From assembly GCA_964017065.1 (NCBI GenBank), contig OZ024784.1:5685152-5749151 (forward strand): a DNA stretch of 64,000 nucleotides, given 5' to 3'. The notes beneath the pieces are model-generated. The model saw nothing but the letters and a program-made list of their open reading frames with translations, was not told the DNA's origin and ran no database searches. The translations under genes were made by a program, and so were the position numbers. The stretch is from Haliclona indistincta (lineage: Eukaryota > Porifera > Demospongiae > Haplosclerida > Chalinidae). Position 1 is the stretch's first letter, and the number at the start of each line of letters is the position of its first letter. Of the stretch, positions 14,501 through 26,635 are shown piece by piece.

Positions 14501-17500
14501 GTCCAGGTTTGACACTACCCCTAAGGGTTCAGACTTAGCATTCATAAAATTACCTACCACCCATCAAGTTTTGCGATGCAACTACAAACTAGCTCTATTA
14601 CCACATGCACACAACAAGTGCACATGTTACATGTACCAAGCCTGAGAGTTGTACCTTGCAGAGTTGTAAATAACCTAATACTCATCCAAACAACAGCAAC
14701 AGGAGGCATTCAACAGCAGTCCAGCAGTATATTCAATCAACAAGCAAAGCCAAGCACTGGTCTGTTTTCACAGCAGTCAGCGACAGGGCTTGGAGGAGGA
14801 TTGGGTGGAGGAGGTCTGGGGGCTGGAGGGGGACTTGGTCTGGGGGCTGGAGGAGGACTAGGACAGGTTGGCCATGTCAGAGTCATGTATCTTATTGTTG
14901 TTCGACCCCTGGCAGCAATCCTCTGGTTTGTTCTCAAAGTCTACTGGCCAGAGTGGTGGACTCTTTAGTCAACAGCAAACACAGCAGCAGGGAACAGGAC
15001 TGTTTACACAGACTAGTACTGCAGGCGCTGGCCTATTAGGACAGTCGGCGGTGAGCTAGAGACGAGAGTAGTGATTGTGGGAAGCATGTTGTTTCATGTT
15101 GTTTTCACAGTTAGGAGGAGGGCTATTGAACAAGCCGCAAACTGGTTTAGGAACTGGTCTCGGAGGAGGACTGGGTCTTGGAACTGGACTCAGCACCAGC
15201 GGTATTGGAACTGGACTAAATACCAGTGGATTAGGAACTAGTCTCAATACAGGTCTGATTATAGTCTGGAACACATGTGCATGTGTAAGTGTATTTGCAG
15301 GACTTCAAACATCACAAGCAGGAGGTCTTGGTACTGGATTTTTCAAACAAGGTGGTTTGGGACAGACTGGAGGTCTTGGAACGTCAATAGGTTTGAGAAT
15401 AACGTACAGTATATTAAAAATCACTTTCTGACATATAAAAATAGGCCTTGGTCAGACATCTGGTATGGGAGGTGGTTTGGGTCTGGGAGCTGGTGGTGGT
15501 TTGGGAACAGGACTAGGAACTACTGGTCTCGGTCTCGGGCAGAATAGGCTGGGTGGAGGTGGTGGGCTGGGGCTGTCTGGTATGGGTACCATAGGAGGAC
15601 TGGGTACCTCAGTTGGTGGTGGTCTGGGAACAGGACTGGGGGCTACAGGTGGTTTGGGAACAGGATTGGGTACAGGTGGGTAGCAGCAGTTAACGTCTAC
15701 ATGCTCTACGTGAAGTTCATGGAATGTAAATTTCCTCTATCTGTTCTCACAGGTCTTTCTGGTGGTCTTGGTGGTCTAGGAGGACAGTCCTCATTGTAAG
15801 GGTCTAATTCAATACCCTGGGTGTTGCACATGCTACACCAGGTTGTATACACGAGTGTTCTTGCTTGGGCTTATAAACATTTGTTTGCTCAATCTATGTC
15901 TTGACCAGACGACTACTAAACTGTATTCAAAAATTAATATCAGTGTTCGATATGTATAGGTTAACCCATGGCAACTGAGGCGGTACGCGATATAACCAAG
16001 GGTGGTAAAATTGACCCCCACGGTTATATCACGTACTGCCGAGGGGGTTAACCGAGCGGTGCTTTTGATCTTACGGTCGCCTGGGCTACAAACTGGTATA
16101 CTGTATATGATAGTGTATACTGGTATACTGTATGTAGCATTTTTGCTTTTTGGTTACACACATTCACATAATATGGAAGCACCGCGCACTCAGGGTCCTT
16201 AGACTATTCTGTGGTGTTATTGAGTTGCTGTGTTTCTTCATCATCATCCCAGAGCTCAGCAATCCACCTTCCAGTCACTTACTGCCAGCCAACAGCAAGC
16301 ACAGCTTCAACAACAGCTGCAGATACTAGCCAACTCACCTTATGGTGATAACCCACTGTTTCGTACCGCCATCCTGGTAAGCAAGGTCATTATGAATTTA
16401 AAATCCAATACCACTCTTACACAGGATGCATCCAAGTTAAAGAAGAACCCTCAGTCTACTCCTGTAGCTCACAAGTTCTCATCAACCCCTTCTCCTCACT
16501 ATAAATTGAACATCAGACCATCAGTAAAGTTCAAGCCAACTTCACTCACGTGAGAGATTCAGTGTAGTCAGTAACTTACTACTAGTGTCTTTGTAGGTCT
16601 CCAGGTCTTCAGAAGGAGAAGACAAAGTTGTTTGAAGGTCTTGTTGACTCTTCCACTGGTGCTGGTAATATGACATTCGTGCCTCGCTCTAGTGTGAAGA
16701 AGCTTGTCATCAAACCAAAGAAAAAGGTATGTTAGTCTAAAAATGTTGAGTGTATTCTGACCTGTGTCTACCCATCAGGATGACTCGTTTGGTTCATTTC
16801 TCCATGATTCGACCACGCCCACCACCACCACCTCTCAATATACTCCGCTGTCCTCCACAACCACTGTCATCAGTTCATCTGCTTCCTCTCCTCCCTCCAA
16901 ACCAGCATTTGCACCCACTCCCTCTCCTCTCTCTCGCTCTAGAGGCAAGCAGGACGAGAGCGGAGGTACACCAGAACTGTTCCTGGGTTCATCTTATACT
17001 AACCCTGTCCTCAAACCAGTTGCTGTGTAAGTGCTGTGTTGTGAGTGTGGTAAGATTCTTTATTTTTATTGCACTAGGAGACCCTCCCCTCCTGTCAACA
17101 ACACGATGCAAGATTTACAAGAACAAAGACATATCAGAGAAGAAGACGAAGAAGAGAACCAGACAGCAACTAATGGCAACTCTACACCAGTCTCGTCATT
17201 CACTCTGATTGCTGACCCTAACCGTCCATGTGGTGTGGTGCTGCAGCGACCTGAATACTACATTAGACCGTCGTTGGATCAGCTAGACCAACTGGCAGTG
17301 GATGGAAAGTGTCTGGTCACTGACTTCACTATAGGAAGGTCACTGTATGGTGAAATATTGTTTCCTGGTTCAACTGATGTGTTTGGAATGAACTTGGATG
17401 AGCTAGGTATGTCCATCTTTCTACAGTTGTCTTTGTGTAACTTACTCTTGACTTTTTTCTCTAGTTCAAATTAATCCCAAGGAGGTCACTGTATACAGTG

Positions 17501-20500
17501 ATGATACTAACAAGCCAGATGTTGGAAAAGGATTGAACAAACGAGCAGTAGTCATGTTGGATGGTTACTGGCCGTTGGACAAGACCACACGTCAACCAAT
17601 CAAGGACCCAGAGCACATTGGAATCACTAACTATGTAGCCACACTGAGGAGGAGCACATCTAAGATTGGGGCAAGATTTCTAGACTATATACCACTAAAA
17701 GGCACCTGTGTGTTTGAGGTCGGTGACCCAGCTATCTGTCAGTCTATGTTATAGTGTCACTTATTCCCCAGGTTGATCACTTTTCAAAGTACAAACTGGT
17801 TGCCGATGACGATGATGGTTCTGAGACGGAGGGAGAAGCTGGGGTCAAGAAGCCCAGGATTGATGGAAAGGTGGGATAGATGGGTGTGGTTTGTTTGACT
17901 ATCTCAGCTTCCATCTATCTGTTTGACAATGCTTGAGACAACCATGTGTGTGTGTATAATTATTATTTTAGCCTGTTTTTGTGTATTTCACCAAATATAT
18001 TTAACCAAAATGTTAGTAACTAATGCTATGATTTCCTGTATCAACTCTGCCGATGCAGAAGATTGCTTATAATCATGAATGCAGTTAGTCGTGCCCTGCA
18101 TGTAGAATAGCTCTCACAACAACAATTCTTAGTTAGGAAGATTTTAGTCCGTTTCAATGTACAGCCAACGGCAAAAAACTGTCTTCAAATTTTGACGTTC
18201 ATTCTTTAATGTCAAGCTCATGGCTACAGTGTGTAGTTACCATATCTGGTTGGGTTGTAGATATAGTGCAGAATGTGGTGTGTGTAACTGGTGTGATTCC
18301 TCTCTCTAGGGTAAAGGGAAAGAGAACATAAGAGACAACCAGTCTACCCAACCACACCCACCACTATTGCAGCCACCAGAGGCAACTAAACAGCAGCAGA
18401 CTGCAGGTCAAGCTATTGGTTTCAGGCCCCCTGCTCCTCCTGTGTCATCACTTCGAATGGAACAAGATGAGATCATGTCTGAAGATATTGAGGATGAAAG
18501 AGAAGAGGAGGAGTTTCAAGATGCTGCTGATGATGGTGGAATAATGATCGAGAAAGATTTTCCTCGCTTTGCTCCTTCTCAGCAGATGGCTACTGAACTT
18601 GGTCTAGACACACACAGGATGCAAGTCATGAAGGCTTCGTTCTTCACTGATGAGGAGCATGGAATGAGCAAGTTTCGGAGACCGGCAACTCAGCAGCAGT
18701 CTAAACGAGGTACTGTGAGATTTGCTGGACCACCTGTTGGTAGCAGATTTGATCAGTCACTGCACTCTACCCAGCTCTATCGAGCCAATGAACTGTTTTC
18801 TGACCGTGTTCACTCTCGAGGGGTGACACCATCTGATGTCATGTCAGTGACTACTCCATCTCTACTCTCAGCTAGCATCCAGGCACCACATGAGCTCCAA
18901 GCCGAGGCCCAGGCCACTTTAGTAGTTCCAAGACACGATCTCTCTGGACTGGTTTGTTCTACTAGAACCCTCTCAATGGGCAACACCAGGTCTCTTACTG
19001 ATGCCGGACTGTTTCTCAATAGATCTTTTCGTGTTGGTTGGGGCCCAAACTGGACTCTTGCTCATTGGGGAATCCAGTTAGCACCTTCTGTCTCTTATAC
19101 TTCTTCTGTTACTACTGGCTCTGTAAACCCGTTACCAACCAGCATTCATCAGTCAGATGCAGAAGAGGAAGGGTTAAAGTTCAGGGTATTAATAGAGAAA
19201 GTTGACAGTGTTCCCTGGATGAGAGAAGGCACCAGCAACAAGGAGGTGAGCTGTCTGTCTGTTGCTGCTAATATGTTAGTATAATTCAGGCACAGTTTGA
19301 GATGCTACTGAGAGTGCACTTGAGAAATTCTGTGGTTCGTGAGGATGAGCAGACGTCTATACCACACTACTCTCCTGTGTCTAACCAGTGTCTGCTAGAC
19401 CAAGTGTGTTCTGCTTCTGAGACACTAGCACAGCTGGAATGTGAGTGCAGTATTGGTGTCACATTATGGTATTACTTTTCTGGTTTTTCAGTTGAACCTA
19501 ATGAATCCAAGCAATTTCTTGAGGTGTTCCAGTTAGTCAAAGCACTCTGGGGCAGAGAGAAACAAAATATTGATCAAGTGGACGAGGATGATACACTATG
19601 TGAGTCCTATAGTTTTCATGTTAAGTTATGCTAGATTTGCCTGCAGGTGCTGAAGATCATGAGAGTTATGCATACAAGTTGTCACGGCGACAGGCTCTGT
19701 CTCAGTGGCTGATGGGAGTGTCCAGACCCACTGCAGAGGAGCAGCTAAAGCAATCAGATCCTGTAAGTTTCTTACGGGCACTCACTGCTCAATCTCTCCT
19801 GTATTCCAGGAACATGGCTACTTGTCAAACTTGTTCAGTCTGTTAAGCAGGCTTCAGTTGTCGGCAGCTTGTCGTTTAGCTCATGAAAATCGTGACCATA
19901 AACTAGGTCTGCTAATCAGTCAGTCAGCAACAAGCAGTCATGTGAACAAGCTCTCATTAAGACAACAGCTGGAAGAATGGAAGAGACAGGAGGTGAGCAT
20001 GAGGCAGCTGACAGATCAGACATTCTTTTCTTATTTTAGTCCACCCGCTACATGAAGCAGCAGCGACTACGCGTCTATGTTCTACTGGCTGGATTCCTGG
20101 AATGGGTAGACAAAGATCACTCCTTTTTGACATGTGAAGGACTTGACTGGAGGAGAACCCTGGCTGTGTTGCTTTGGTTTGCCTCACAACCCTCAGACAC
20201 CATTGAAGAACTAATGCTGGACTATGTAAAGTCCTTTAAGGTAAGCATAATTCTTCTCTTATACTATGACTGCACCTCTGTTACTGTGTACTGACTGGGA
20301 GTCTTCCTCTTGCAGGATGAGAGTGGTCCTGTAGTGTGCCCTCCTGTGTCTCCTTACTACCACACTCAACACTTCATAGCAAAGCAAGAAGAAGAGGAAG
20401 ATGAGAGAAAATACGACACCTGTTTTCATCTACTCCAGTTGTACTGTTGCCGTGATCATAGTCTAGAGTCCATACTGTCTCCCTCGGGCTCAACCCAACA

Positions 20501-21730
20501 CCACCTGGACTATAGATTGAGGTAAAGTGTAATTTTTAGTCTCTGTGCTCTGGTGAGTGATGCTGTAGCTGGTCTCTATGGGCTGTACTATCATCACTTG
20601 GATACGACCACTCTCACTGTTCTAAGCTAGCTGAGCTTCACATCAGCTTTGCAGCAGAACTAGAATCCAGTGGATTATGGCACTGGGCTGTGTTTGTGCT
20701 GCTCCATCTCGAGGACCCTGAAAGAAAGGAGACTGTTCTTCTTGAGCTGCTCTGTCGTCAGTGTAGCTCTTGTGAAGAGCCGGAAGAAAAAGAGAAGTTT
20801 ATCATTGAGGAGCTCAACCTATCACCATCATTGGTGTACTTTGCTAAAGTGAGGACAGTAGAATATTTGAACCAGCTGGGAATGTATACTATTTGCTATA
20901 GGCCCAGAAAGCAGAATATGAAGGATCTAGTGAGCTTCAAGCTCTTCACCTCATCAGTGCTGGTCTCTGGAATAAGGCTCATACAATCATATTACATCAC
21001 ATAGCAGCTGGAGCCTTCACTAATGGTTGGCAGTGCGTGATATTATAACTCTTCTAACTCTTCTTGCTTTGCAGGTCAAACAGTCCTGTTGGAAACTATG
21101 TTGACACGGCTATCTGAACCTGAGGTAGCAGCTGAGATACAAAACTGGGAGACTGGTGGCTCTGTGAGCACCTCTTGCTCACACCATGTATTATCATTCA
21201 ATTTTGATTCAGGTATATTTTGATTTTTTGAGAATGTCTCGGAAAATTAGTGAACTCTCACAAGTAAGTGAAAGACTGAAAAATAGAGTTTTTAATAAGG
21301 ACTAACTGATTGTGATCTGTGTTCCTAGGTTGATGCTATACCAGCCTACCAGCTAGAGGATCTTTATGTTGGTCTTAGAGCTGTTGCTGCTCGTATCAAT
21401 CAACTTCCTGCTAATTCACCTGAAGAAAAGTGAGCAATCTAGTTTTTTCATTTTAAATTTTTTGAATGTTTTCCGTTAGTTTATGTAAATCAGAGATGTC
21501 CAAGCAAACTGCTGGTTTCATTAGGCTAATTTTATCACTAAAGGTAATTTTCAATACTAATACACATACACCAAAATAATCCTTTCTCTCCAAAGAGTGC
21601 CTATGATAGAACGACACTGGATGAAGTCGAAGATGTGGTAGACAATGTATGCTCTCTTCCTATGCCTGCAGATTATGCAAGTACTGAATTACGTCAACTT
21701 TCCTATGACTACCTGATTGCTGCCACATGA
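11579..21730 (+). CDS. NUP98: Nuclear pore precursor NUP98-NUP96
   Basis: One gene encodes both NUP98 (mobile barrier and mRNA-export nucleoporin) and NUP96 (Y-complex scaffold), split by self-cleavage. About 33 exons. The start is ATG TTT ACT G at 11579-11588, next exon 11640-11777. A Gly/Leu-rich repeat region runs to about 16376 and is interrupted by the GLEBS motif that binds RAE1 (12472-12766; SIEELRFDDYQANRKG). The autoproteolytic domain lies at 17078-17870 (DFTIGRSLYGEILF, GKGLNKRAVV) and ends with the cleavage triad His-Phe-Ser in VDHFSKYKL. NUP96 begins there; its large exon 18310-19245 has RSFRVGWGPNWTLA, then an alpha-helical solenoid (SWSLWAVL, ESSGLWHWAVFVLLHLED) to LPMPADYA near the stop. 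The repeat region has GLF-S/N/T rather than GLFG. Intron 7 (12767-14702) is swollen by transposons. It converges on the GLIS-like gene, 116 bases apart. Confidence 0.96.
12975..13283. repeat. Tandem 19-21 base repeat with inverted copies
   Basis: About nine head-to-tail units of the form CGCCTAACnGCGCCCAGTAT lie from 12975 to 13165, followed by about four units in inverted orientation (GTTAGGCGAATACTGGGCGC) from 13198 to 13280. They form the loop-proximal part of the foldback element. The CCTAAAnCC and GCCTAAC motifs are shared with the element at 6475-6900, which suggests one family. Confidence 0.85.
13851..14401. mobile_element. MITE with TA-ended inverted repeats inside the NUP98 intron element
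   Basis: The left end reads TACTGTATAGCCGGTTATTT at 13851; the right end is its near complement (CGAAAATAACCCGCTATACGGTA) ending at 14401, about 22 of 24 positions paired. Subterminal AT-rich stretches (AAATTTTGAA, AAATTAGATCC) also pair. A TA duplication would fit a Tc1/mariner-type mover. Short open frames inside (for example 13948-14196) show no domain. Confidence 0.75.
15961..16051. repeat. 91-base palindromic element with TTAACCC ends in a NUP98 intron
   Basis: TTAACCCATGGCAACTGAGG on the left pairs imperfectly with GCCGAGGGGGTTAA on the right; internally GCGATATAACC pairs with GGTTATATCACG. TTAA at both ends resembles a piggyBac-type footprint. It sits in the 457-base intron 15796-16252, which otherwise holds only a short GTATACTG direct repetition (16090-16135). 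Confidence 0.6.
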
Positions 21731-21846
21731 TCATGTCATGCAATGTCACTTAACTGTTTTTCGTGCAATGCTCAAATATCCGTATAGTAAAATTTGTAAT
21801 CATAATTCTGTGAACAGCAAAATTTGACAGAAAAAGAAATGATTAG

Positions 21847-24354
21847 TCAGTGATTGAGAGTAGTGGTTGGTACTAAAGGTAGTAATATTGGTTGCACTTG
21901 TTTGGTTGGGCTGGGATTGCTGCTTGGTACTGTAACACAGGAAGAAGGTGATGGTGTGGATTGTGTAAGAGGTACCATTAGTTGTGTTTGCGGCTGAGCA
22001 AGACAGATTTGGGCAGAAGGAGAGATCGGCTGCGTTAAGATTGTGAATGATTGGGTTCTTTCAGGCAATACTAGTAATTGTTGCTGTGGTTGAAGGAACC
22101 GAACCAATGGTAGCACATTCGCATTGCTTTCTCTTGAGCTGTTCGTGCTTATGCTAACACCTGATACCGAAGGATGAATGACATTAGCTGGTGTCAACAA
22201 TGGAACCGATTGATTAGCTAGTAACAATGTTTGCTGAGAGTCTCTTGTGACCGGCATGAGAACAACAAGTGGTTGATTAATGGAAGTAGACAGAAGGTGT
22301 TGCTGTGTAGAAATTCTAACACCATTTTGCAAGTGCAAGAGCGATGATGTTGCCTGTACATCATTAGGAGAGGTTGTCTCTTGCTCTTTTTCAACTTGAA
22401 GTGGTGTAGAAGGAGCACTTTTAACCAGTTTTGGAAATGCAGAGAAAGAATTATGAATAAGCTGTTCTGGGGAAGGAGCAGAATAGCTTGCACTTCTGTC
22501 TTTATCTCTATGGGAAAACTTTATGTGTTTTCTCATAGAACTTGGATCGGTATAGGCTTTGTTGCAGCCAGGATACTTGCAAAGGTATGGCTTTCTTGTC
22601 ACATGTGTTTTCATGTGTTTGGCTCTGTCACTAGTGTTATTAAATCTCTTCTCACAACCCTTGTGGTGACAAGTATACGGTTTTTCTCCTGTGTGAGTTC
22701 GTATGTGAAGCTTAAGATTCTCTAGGCGTGAAAATGTCCGTTTACAACTGTCGTGTGTACACTTGTAGGGTCTTTCACCAGTGTGACAACGAAGGTGAGT
22801 GACTAACTTGTAGCGTGCGTCAAATGGTTTTTGCTGTCTAGTGCATCCAGCCCACTTGCAGACATACTGAGACACTTTAATTGTGTGGTCGTGCTCTAAG
22901 TGAGCTACCAGCTGTTGAATAGAGAGACACTGCTTTCCACATCCCTCCCATTGACATGCTGGAACAGATTTGCTATCTTCCTCCTCATCATCATCTGCTC
23001 TTGTAATTTTCGTTGGTGGTAGCAAATTTGAATCAAAGATATATGCTGCTGGAGTAGATGCCATAGACGAGGGAATAGTAGGACTACTTGCATTAACAGG
23101 ACTCTCTATCTGCTATAAAAGGAAGATAATTATTACGCAGCTACGTCCTCGCTATAATCATCAAATTAAAGTAATACATGCATACAGTTCTAGTAGTGTG
23201 GGGGTTGTTGTAATTCTGAAGCACAGACAAGAAGGTGGTGACAGATTGTACTATAGTGCCACTATAAATATACACTAGAACAACATCCACAGCGAGAGAC
23301 TGTGGGAGGTACTAATGTTTTCCGGAGGTCCCAATAGGGAGTGGCTAGTAGACGTATTCATTTGTCTGCTATCATGATGAGTACATAGTATTGTATGATT
23401 ATTATGACTAATGGTATCATGCAGTGCTTTATATATAACAGTGCTTTGTACAAGGTGTTGAGGTTTTATGCCTTACTAATTATTGTGCAGGAGTATAAAT
23501 TCAATTTGTGAATTAAGTATCTCCCAATGGAAATCAATGTGTGGGTGTGTAAGAAGAACATCAGTCACTAACTCCAGTCAGATTTAATGTGTGGTATAAA
23601 ATTGCACCTATAAGCTCTCCTTTGCCTTCACACTCATACATTAAGTTGGTGTGAGAGCTCTTTTTGACTCCTTCCTAGACCTGCCTACTGAGACCTCAAA
23701 AGTCTATCCAGTGTACATATGGGCTGGAAATGACTTGTTTATCAACCTACAGGCATTTTATGATGAGATTTGAGGTAAATCAGGAGAGGCTTTGTTTGAC
23801 ACTATACCAACAAAAACACACTTGCTCTAGTTGGCGCTATGCAAACAATAACAATCTTAACCTCTCAACTATAAATAAACATTATCTTGAATTCATTCAC
23901 AAGCACATGTATTTCATTTACACTTGCAAGATCTGCATGTTTGCACATGCTATAATTTCCATGAAAACTTAGGTCACACTGTGTTACATAATCTTACCTC
24001 ATTAGCGGTGATTTCAAAACCGAGAGAGGGAGAGGAGATCAATGAGATTGGAAGATCACCAGAGATTGGATGTGACAGTCCACTTTGAAGAGAGAGTGGT
24101 GAGGGAGAGGAGGATGGTGAAGATCCTTGAGGAGTACCCAGTGCAGAAAATGCAGGCAGCATGCTAGCATGTGCTGCTGAAGTCAGCAATGGATGCTGAG
24201 AAAATCGAGAGTCCATTTCCTGCAGTAGCACCTGCTATCAATTTTGCACCATACAATGCAAAAAATTCTACTGCAAGCTTTCACAACTCACATTAGTGGA
24301 ACTGGGAGATGGCGACTCTTGCTGCGGCAATAAGCATTCGTCATTGATACTCAT
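21847..24354 (-). CDS. GLIS-like Kruppel-type zinc-finger transcription factor
   Basis: Three exons (24354-24292, 24231-23998, 23109-21847) give 519 residues in one frame. Five tandem C2H2 fingers span about residues 150-305. Finger 1 is the long C-x4-C type ([10 protein letters not shown]), finger 2 has [12 protein letters not shown], finger 3 [14 protein letters not shown], finger 4 [12 protein letters not shown] and finger 5 [14 protein letters not shown]. This layout belongs to the GLI/GLIS/ZIC superfamily, and KPF-x-ARYKL with SRLENLK points to GLIS. Such proteins bind G-rich DNA sites in the nucleus. The N-terminal 100 residues are Ser/Pro-rich; the C-terminal 215 are Gln/Thr/Leu-rich, activation-domain-like. 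The start is a short exon with MSINDECLL. Which GLIS paralogue it equals cannot be told. Confidence 0.88.
23110..23997 (-). other. 888-base intron of the GLIS-like gene
   Basis: Nearly all other introns here are about 50 bases. No inverted repeat, coding frame or transposon end was recognised in this one. AT-rich stretches and a short block of paired CACACTCA/TGTGAG motifs are present. Its size suggests intronic regulatory DNA, but nothing in the sequence proves that. Confidence 0.5.
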
Positions 24355-24664
24355 AGCTAGCTGAGACCTGCTCGCGACTGGTCTTGCGGTCCAGTTTATA
24401 CGATACTGCTAGTTTACATTCTACACACGGACCTCCCTCTTCGCAGCAATTACTAGTTCTGGTTTTATCAGCTAGGCCCTCCTCCTCTTGTCTCCTGAGG
24501 GAGCGCTATGAATTCTGGAGGAGGGGCTCGTTGGCACAGTGGGGGAGCTTGCGAGCAAACCATGAATATAGTTACTACCCACGACACATGGACTTCCAAG
24601 AGTCTTTAGTCGGTAATTTCAAAGTAAAATAATCGTGCATTTGTGTGTTTACTGTCGAAGTTTA

Positions 24665-26635
24665 TTATAGATCATCAAAAAAGTTATTGCATTTTTTAGT
24701 TCTGGACTCTTCTTCGGCCAACTTTTGCCATTTTCTTTTTCGCTTCTTCCTCTTACTATTTCTTTCCCTCTCATTCTCTTCATCATCTTCATCCTCCTCC
24801 TCTTCATTATCCCAGTCAACTGCATCATCTTTACTGTCTGTCCACACAGTTGGAATTTCTGAAGTGCTCCAAAACTTCACAGAGTCGTAGGTACTGCTGA
24901 TAAGAACTGTGCTATCGTGGTTCAGTCTGAGATTGTCCACTGGGTAAGTGTTTGAGTGCTCTCCAACTGTGCACAGAACTTTATTGGGCAAAATTTGGAC
25001 AGCTCTGTAAAATTACAAGCAAGAAACTACTATGCATGGATCAAGAAACTAGTAGCAAGAAACTAGTATGCATGGATCATACATGCACTTGTGAAGTCAT
25101 CTAGCTTAGTTACAACATAATAGATGTGTCATAATAGTTTTAGCAAGAAAATTCAGCTATCAAACAAGTGCTCATTTAAAGACGAGGCTTTGAAAGCCCA
25201 TTGTGGGGTACGCTGAATGCTAGCATCATACAAGTGGTCCTCAGATTGATGCATGTATGCAATGCAGAGTGTGTTTAAAGCACTTTATCAGTCACCATTG
25301 CAAAATACCTTATCTTGCCATCCATACAGCCTGTGAATAAGACTGTATCGTTGAGTTTAACACAAGAATCCACAGACATGTATCGAGGGTGACATGGGAA
25401 CCTGTCAGTAGTGTCTCCCCACAGCCCCCAGTTGAAGATACCAAGCACCCCCTCACCATCGCCACATACCACTTTGTTTCCTCCCTACATAGACAGGACA
25501 GGAATGCTACCTACACATTCCTAATCTCTATCAGCTGTGTAGCCAATACTGAAAGTTGGAGGTGTATTTAACAACCTTCATTTTCAGACACACTCAATTG
25601 GGCTAAAATGCAGGAGTGCAACCATAATTATGAGAGAAGCTTAGTTCACCTTGAGCACAGCAATGCACAGCAGATCACTTTCAGAACAGTCGGATCTCTC
25701 CTCCAGTTTCTTCTGCCTGAGGTCCACACATGACAAGCTGCCATCACCACTTGCAGATGACAAAAAGATGTACAGTTATCATTACAAGCTTTTGTGACAT
25801 CACAGTAATAATTCTTGCTACACAAAGCAAAGTTACCTAGTTACAAGGAGACTATGCTTGTCCAGCACACTAGTCATATCGGATATGAAATCACTGTTCT
25901 CTTTAAGTTTACCAACAGCCTTTGATGTGCGAGTGTCCCAAATCTATGACAAAGAAAACAATGTTAAGTAAGAAAGAAGAGTTGCTTACCTTAATAACAC
26001 CACTTTCATCCCCTGAAACAAGCAATCTCTCAGATATGCAGTGAATAGTAGTCAAAGGAGTGCTTAAGTCCAATATGAGGAAGAGTAATACATTGAGTAC
26101 CTGGTGCAGCCTTACCTGTGAGCACTAGTATGACAATGAACAACTTTTCCAGTAGCATAGTCAATGGTACTCAACTTTTTGTCTTTACTACCACAGAATA
26201 GTCCTGTCCGGTTAAATTGGTTAATCATATTAAAACTACATCATGATCGAAGAACTGACTTTGTCCGGATTTAGAGAACTTCAAGGCTCTGCAATACTGT
26301 TGTCGAAGGCCTATCTTGCTTGACAGCTGGTGAGAGCCAGATTCAGAGTGAGAGTATCTAGTGAAGCCAGCTTCATTAAATTTCACTTTGAATATGCATG
26401 AATGCCGTGTGTGGTTATCGTGAGTGCAATTATACATAAATCACGCTGATAATAACCACGCATGCACTCACATTATTTGAAGATGAAATCAACAGTATAC
26501 AACTACACCATGAACTCAACTCACTAACAAGTAAATGGCTCCTTCCATAGTGCCACAGGCTACAATATGTTCCTTTGGATGTGAGTCAATACTGAGCAGT
26601 GAGTCATCAAATGTGATATGGTTTGAAGAAGCCAT
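24665..26635 (-). CDS. WDR55: WD-repeat protein WDR55
   Basis: A nucleolar WD40 protein linked to rRNA processing. Exons in transcript order: 26635-26525, an exon ending near 26260, 26203-26116, 26062-25990, 25943-25837, 25749-25650, 25484-25309, 25004-24665. Seven blades are recognisable: SIDSHPKEHIVACGTMEGAI, LFCGSKDKKLSTIDY, LLVSGDESGVIKIWDTR, VTSGDGSLSCVDLR, VVCGDGEGVLGIFNWGLWGD, LFTGCMDGKIRAVQILPNKV and LISSTYDSVKFWSTSEIP. The tail is acidic then basic (DWDNEEEEDEDDEEN..KRKKRKRKW) and ends CNNFFDDL. The first junction is not resolved: the only AG upstream of the MYNCTHDN exon puts a TGA in frame, so there is an unseen exon, a one-base error or a real frameshift. The gene lies 310 bases downstream of the GLIS-like start on the same strand. 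Confidence 0.9.

Larger units (their letters stand above)
12810..14521. mobile_element. Nested foldback transposon in NUP98 intron 7
   Basis: The ends are inverted repeats of about 25-30 bases: TAGTGTAAAACCTGGACCGT near 12814 pairs with its complement ending near 14517 (one mismatch over about 25). A 9-base direct repeat TAAGGGTTC flanks the unit at 12801-12809 and 14522-14530. The left arm continues through 12955 and pairs with 13290-13395. The right arm then breaks off and resumes at about 14487, so about 1.1 kb was inserted into it. No transposase frame is visible. Confidence 0.8.
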
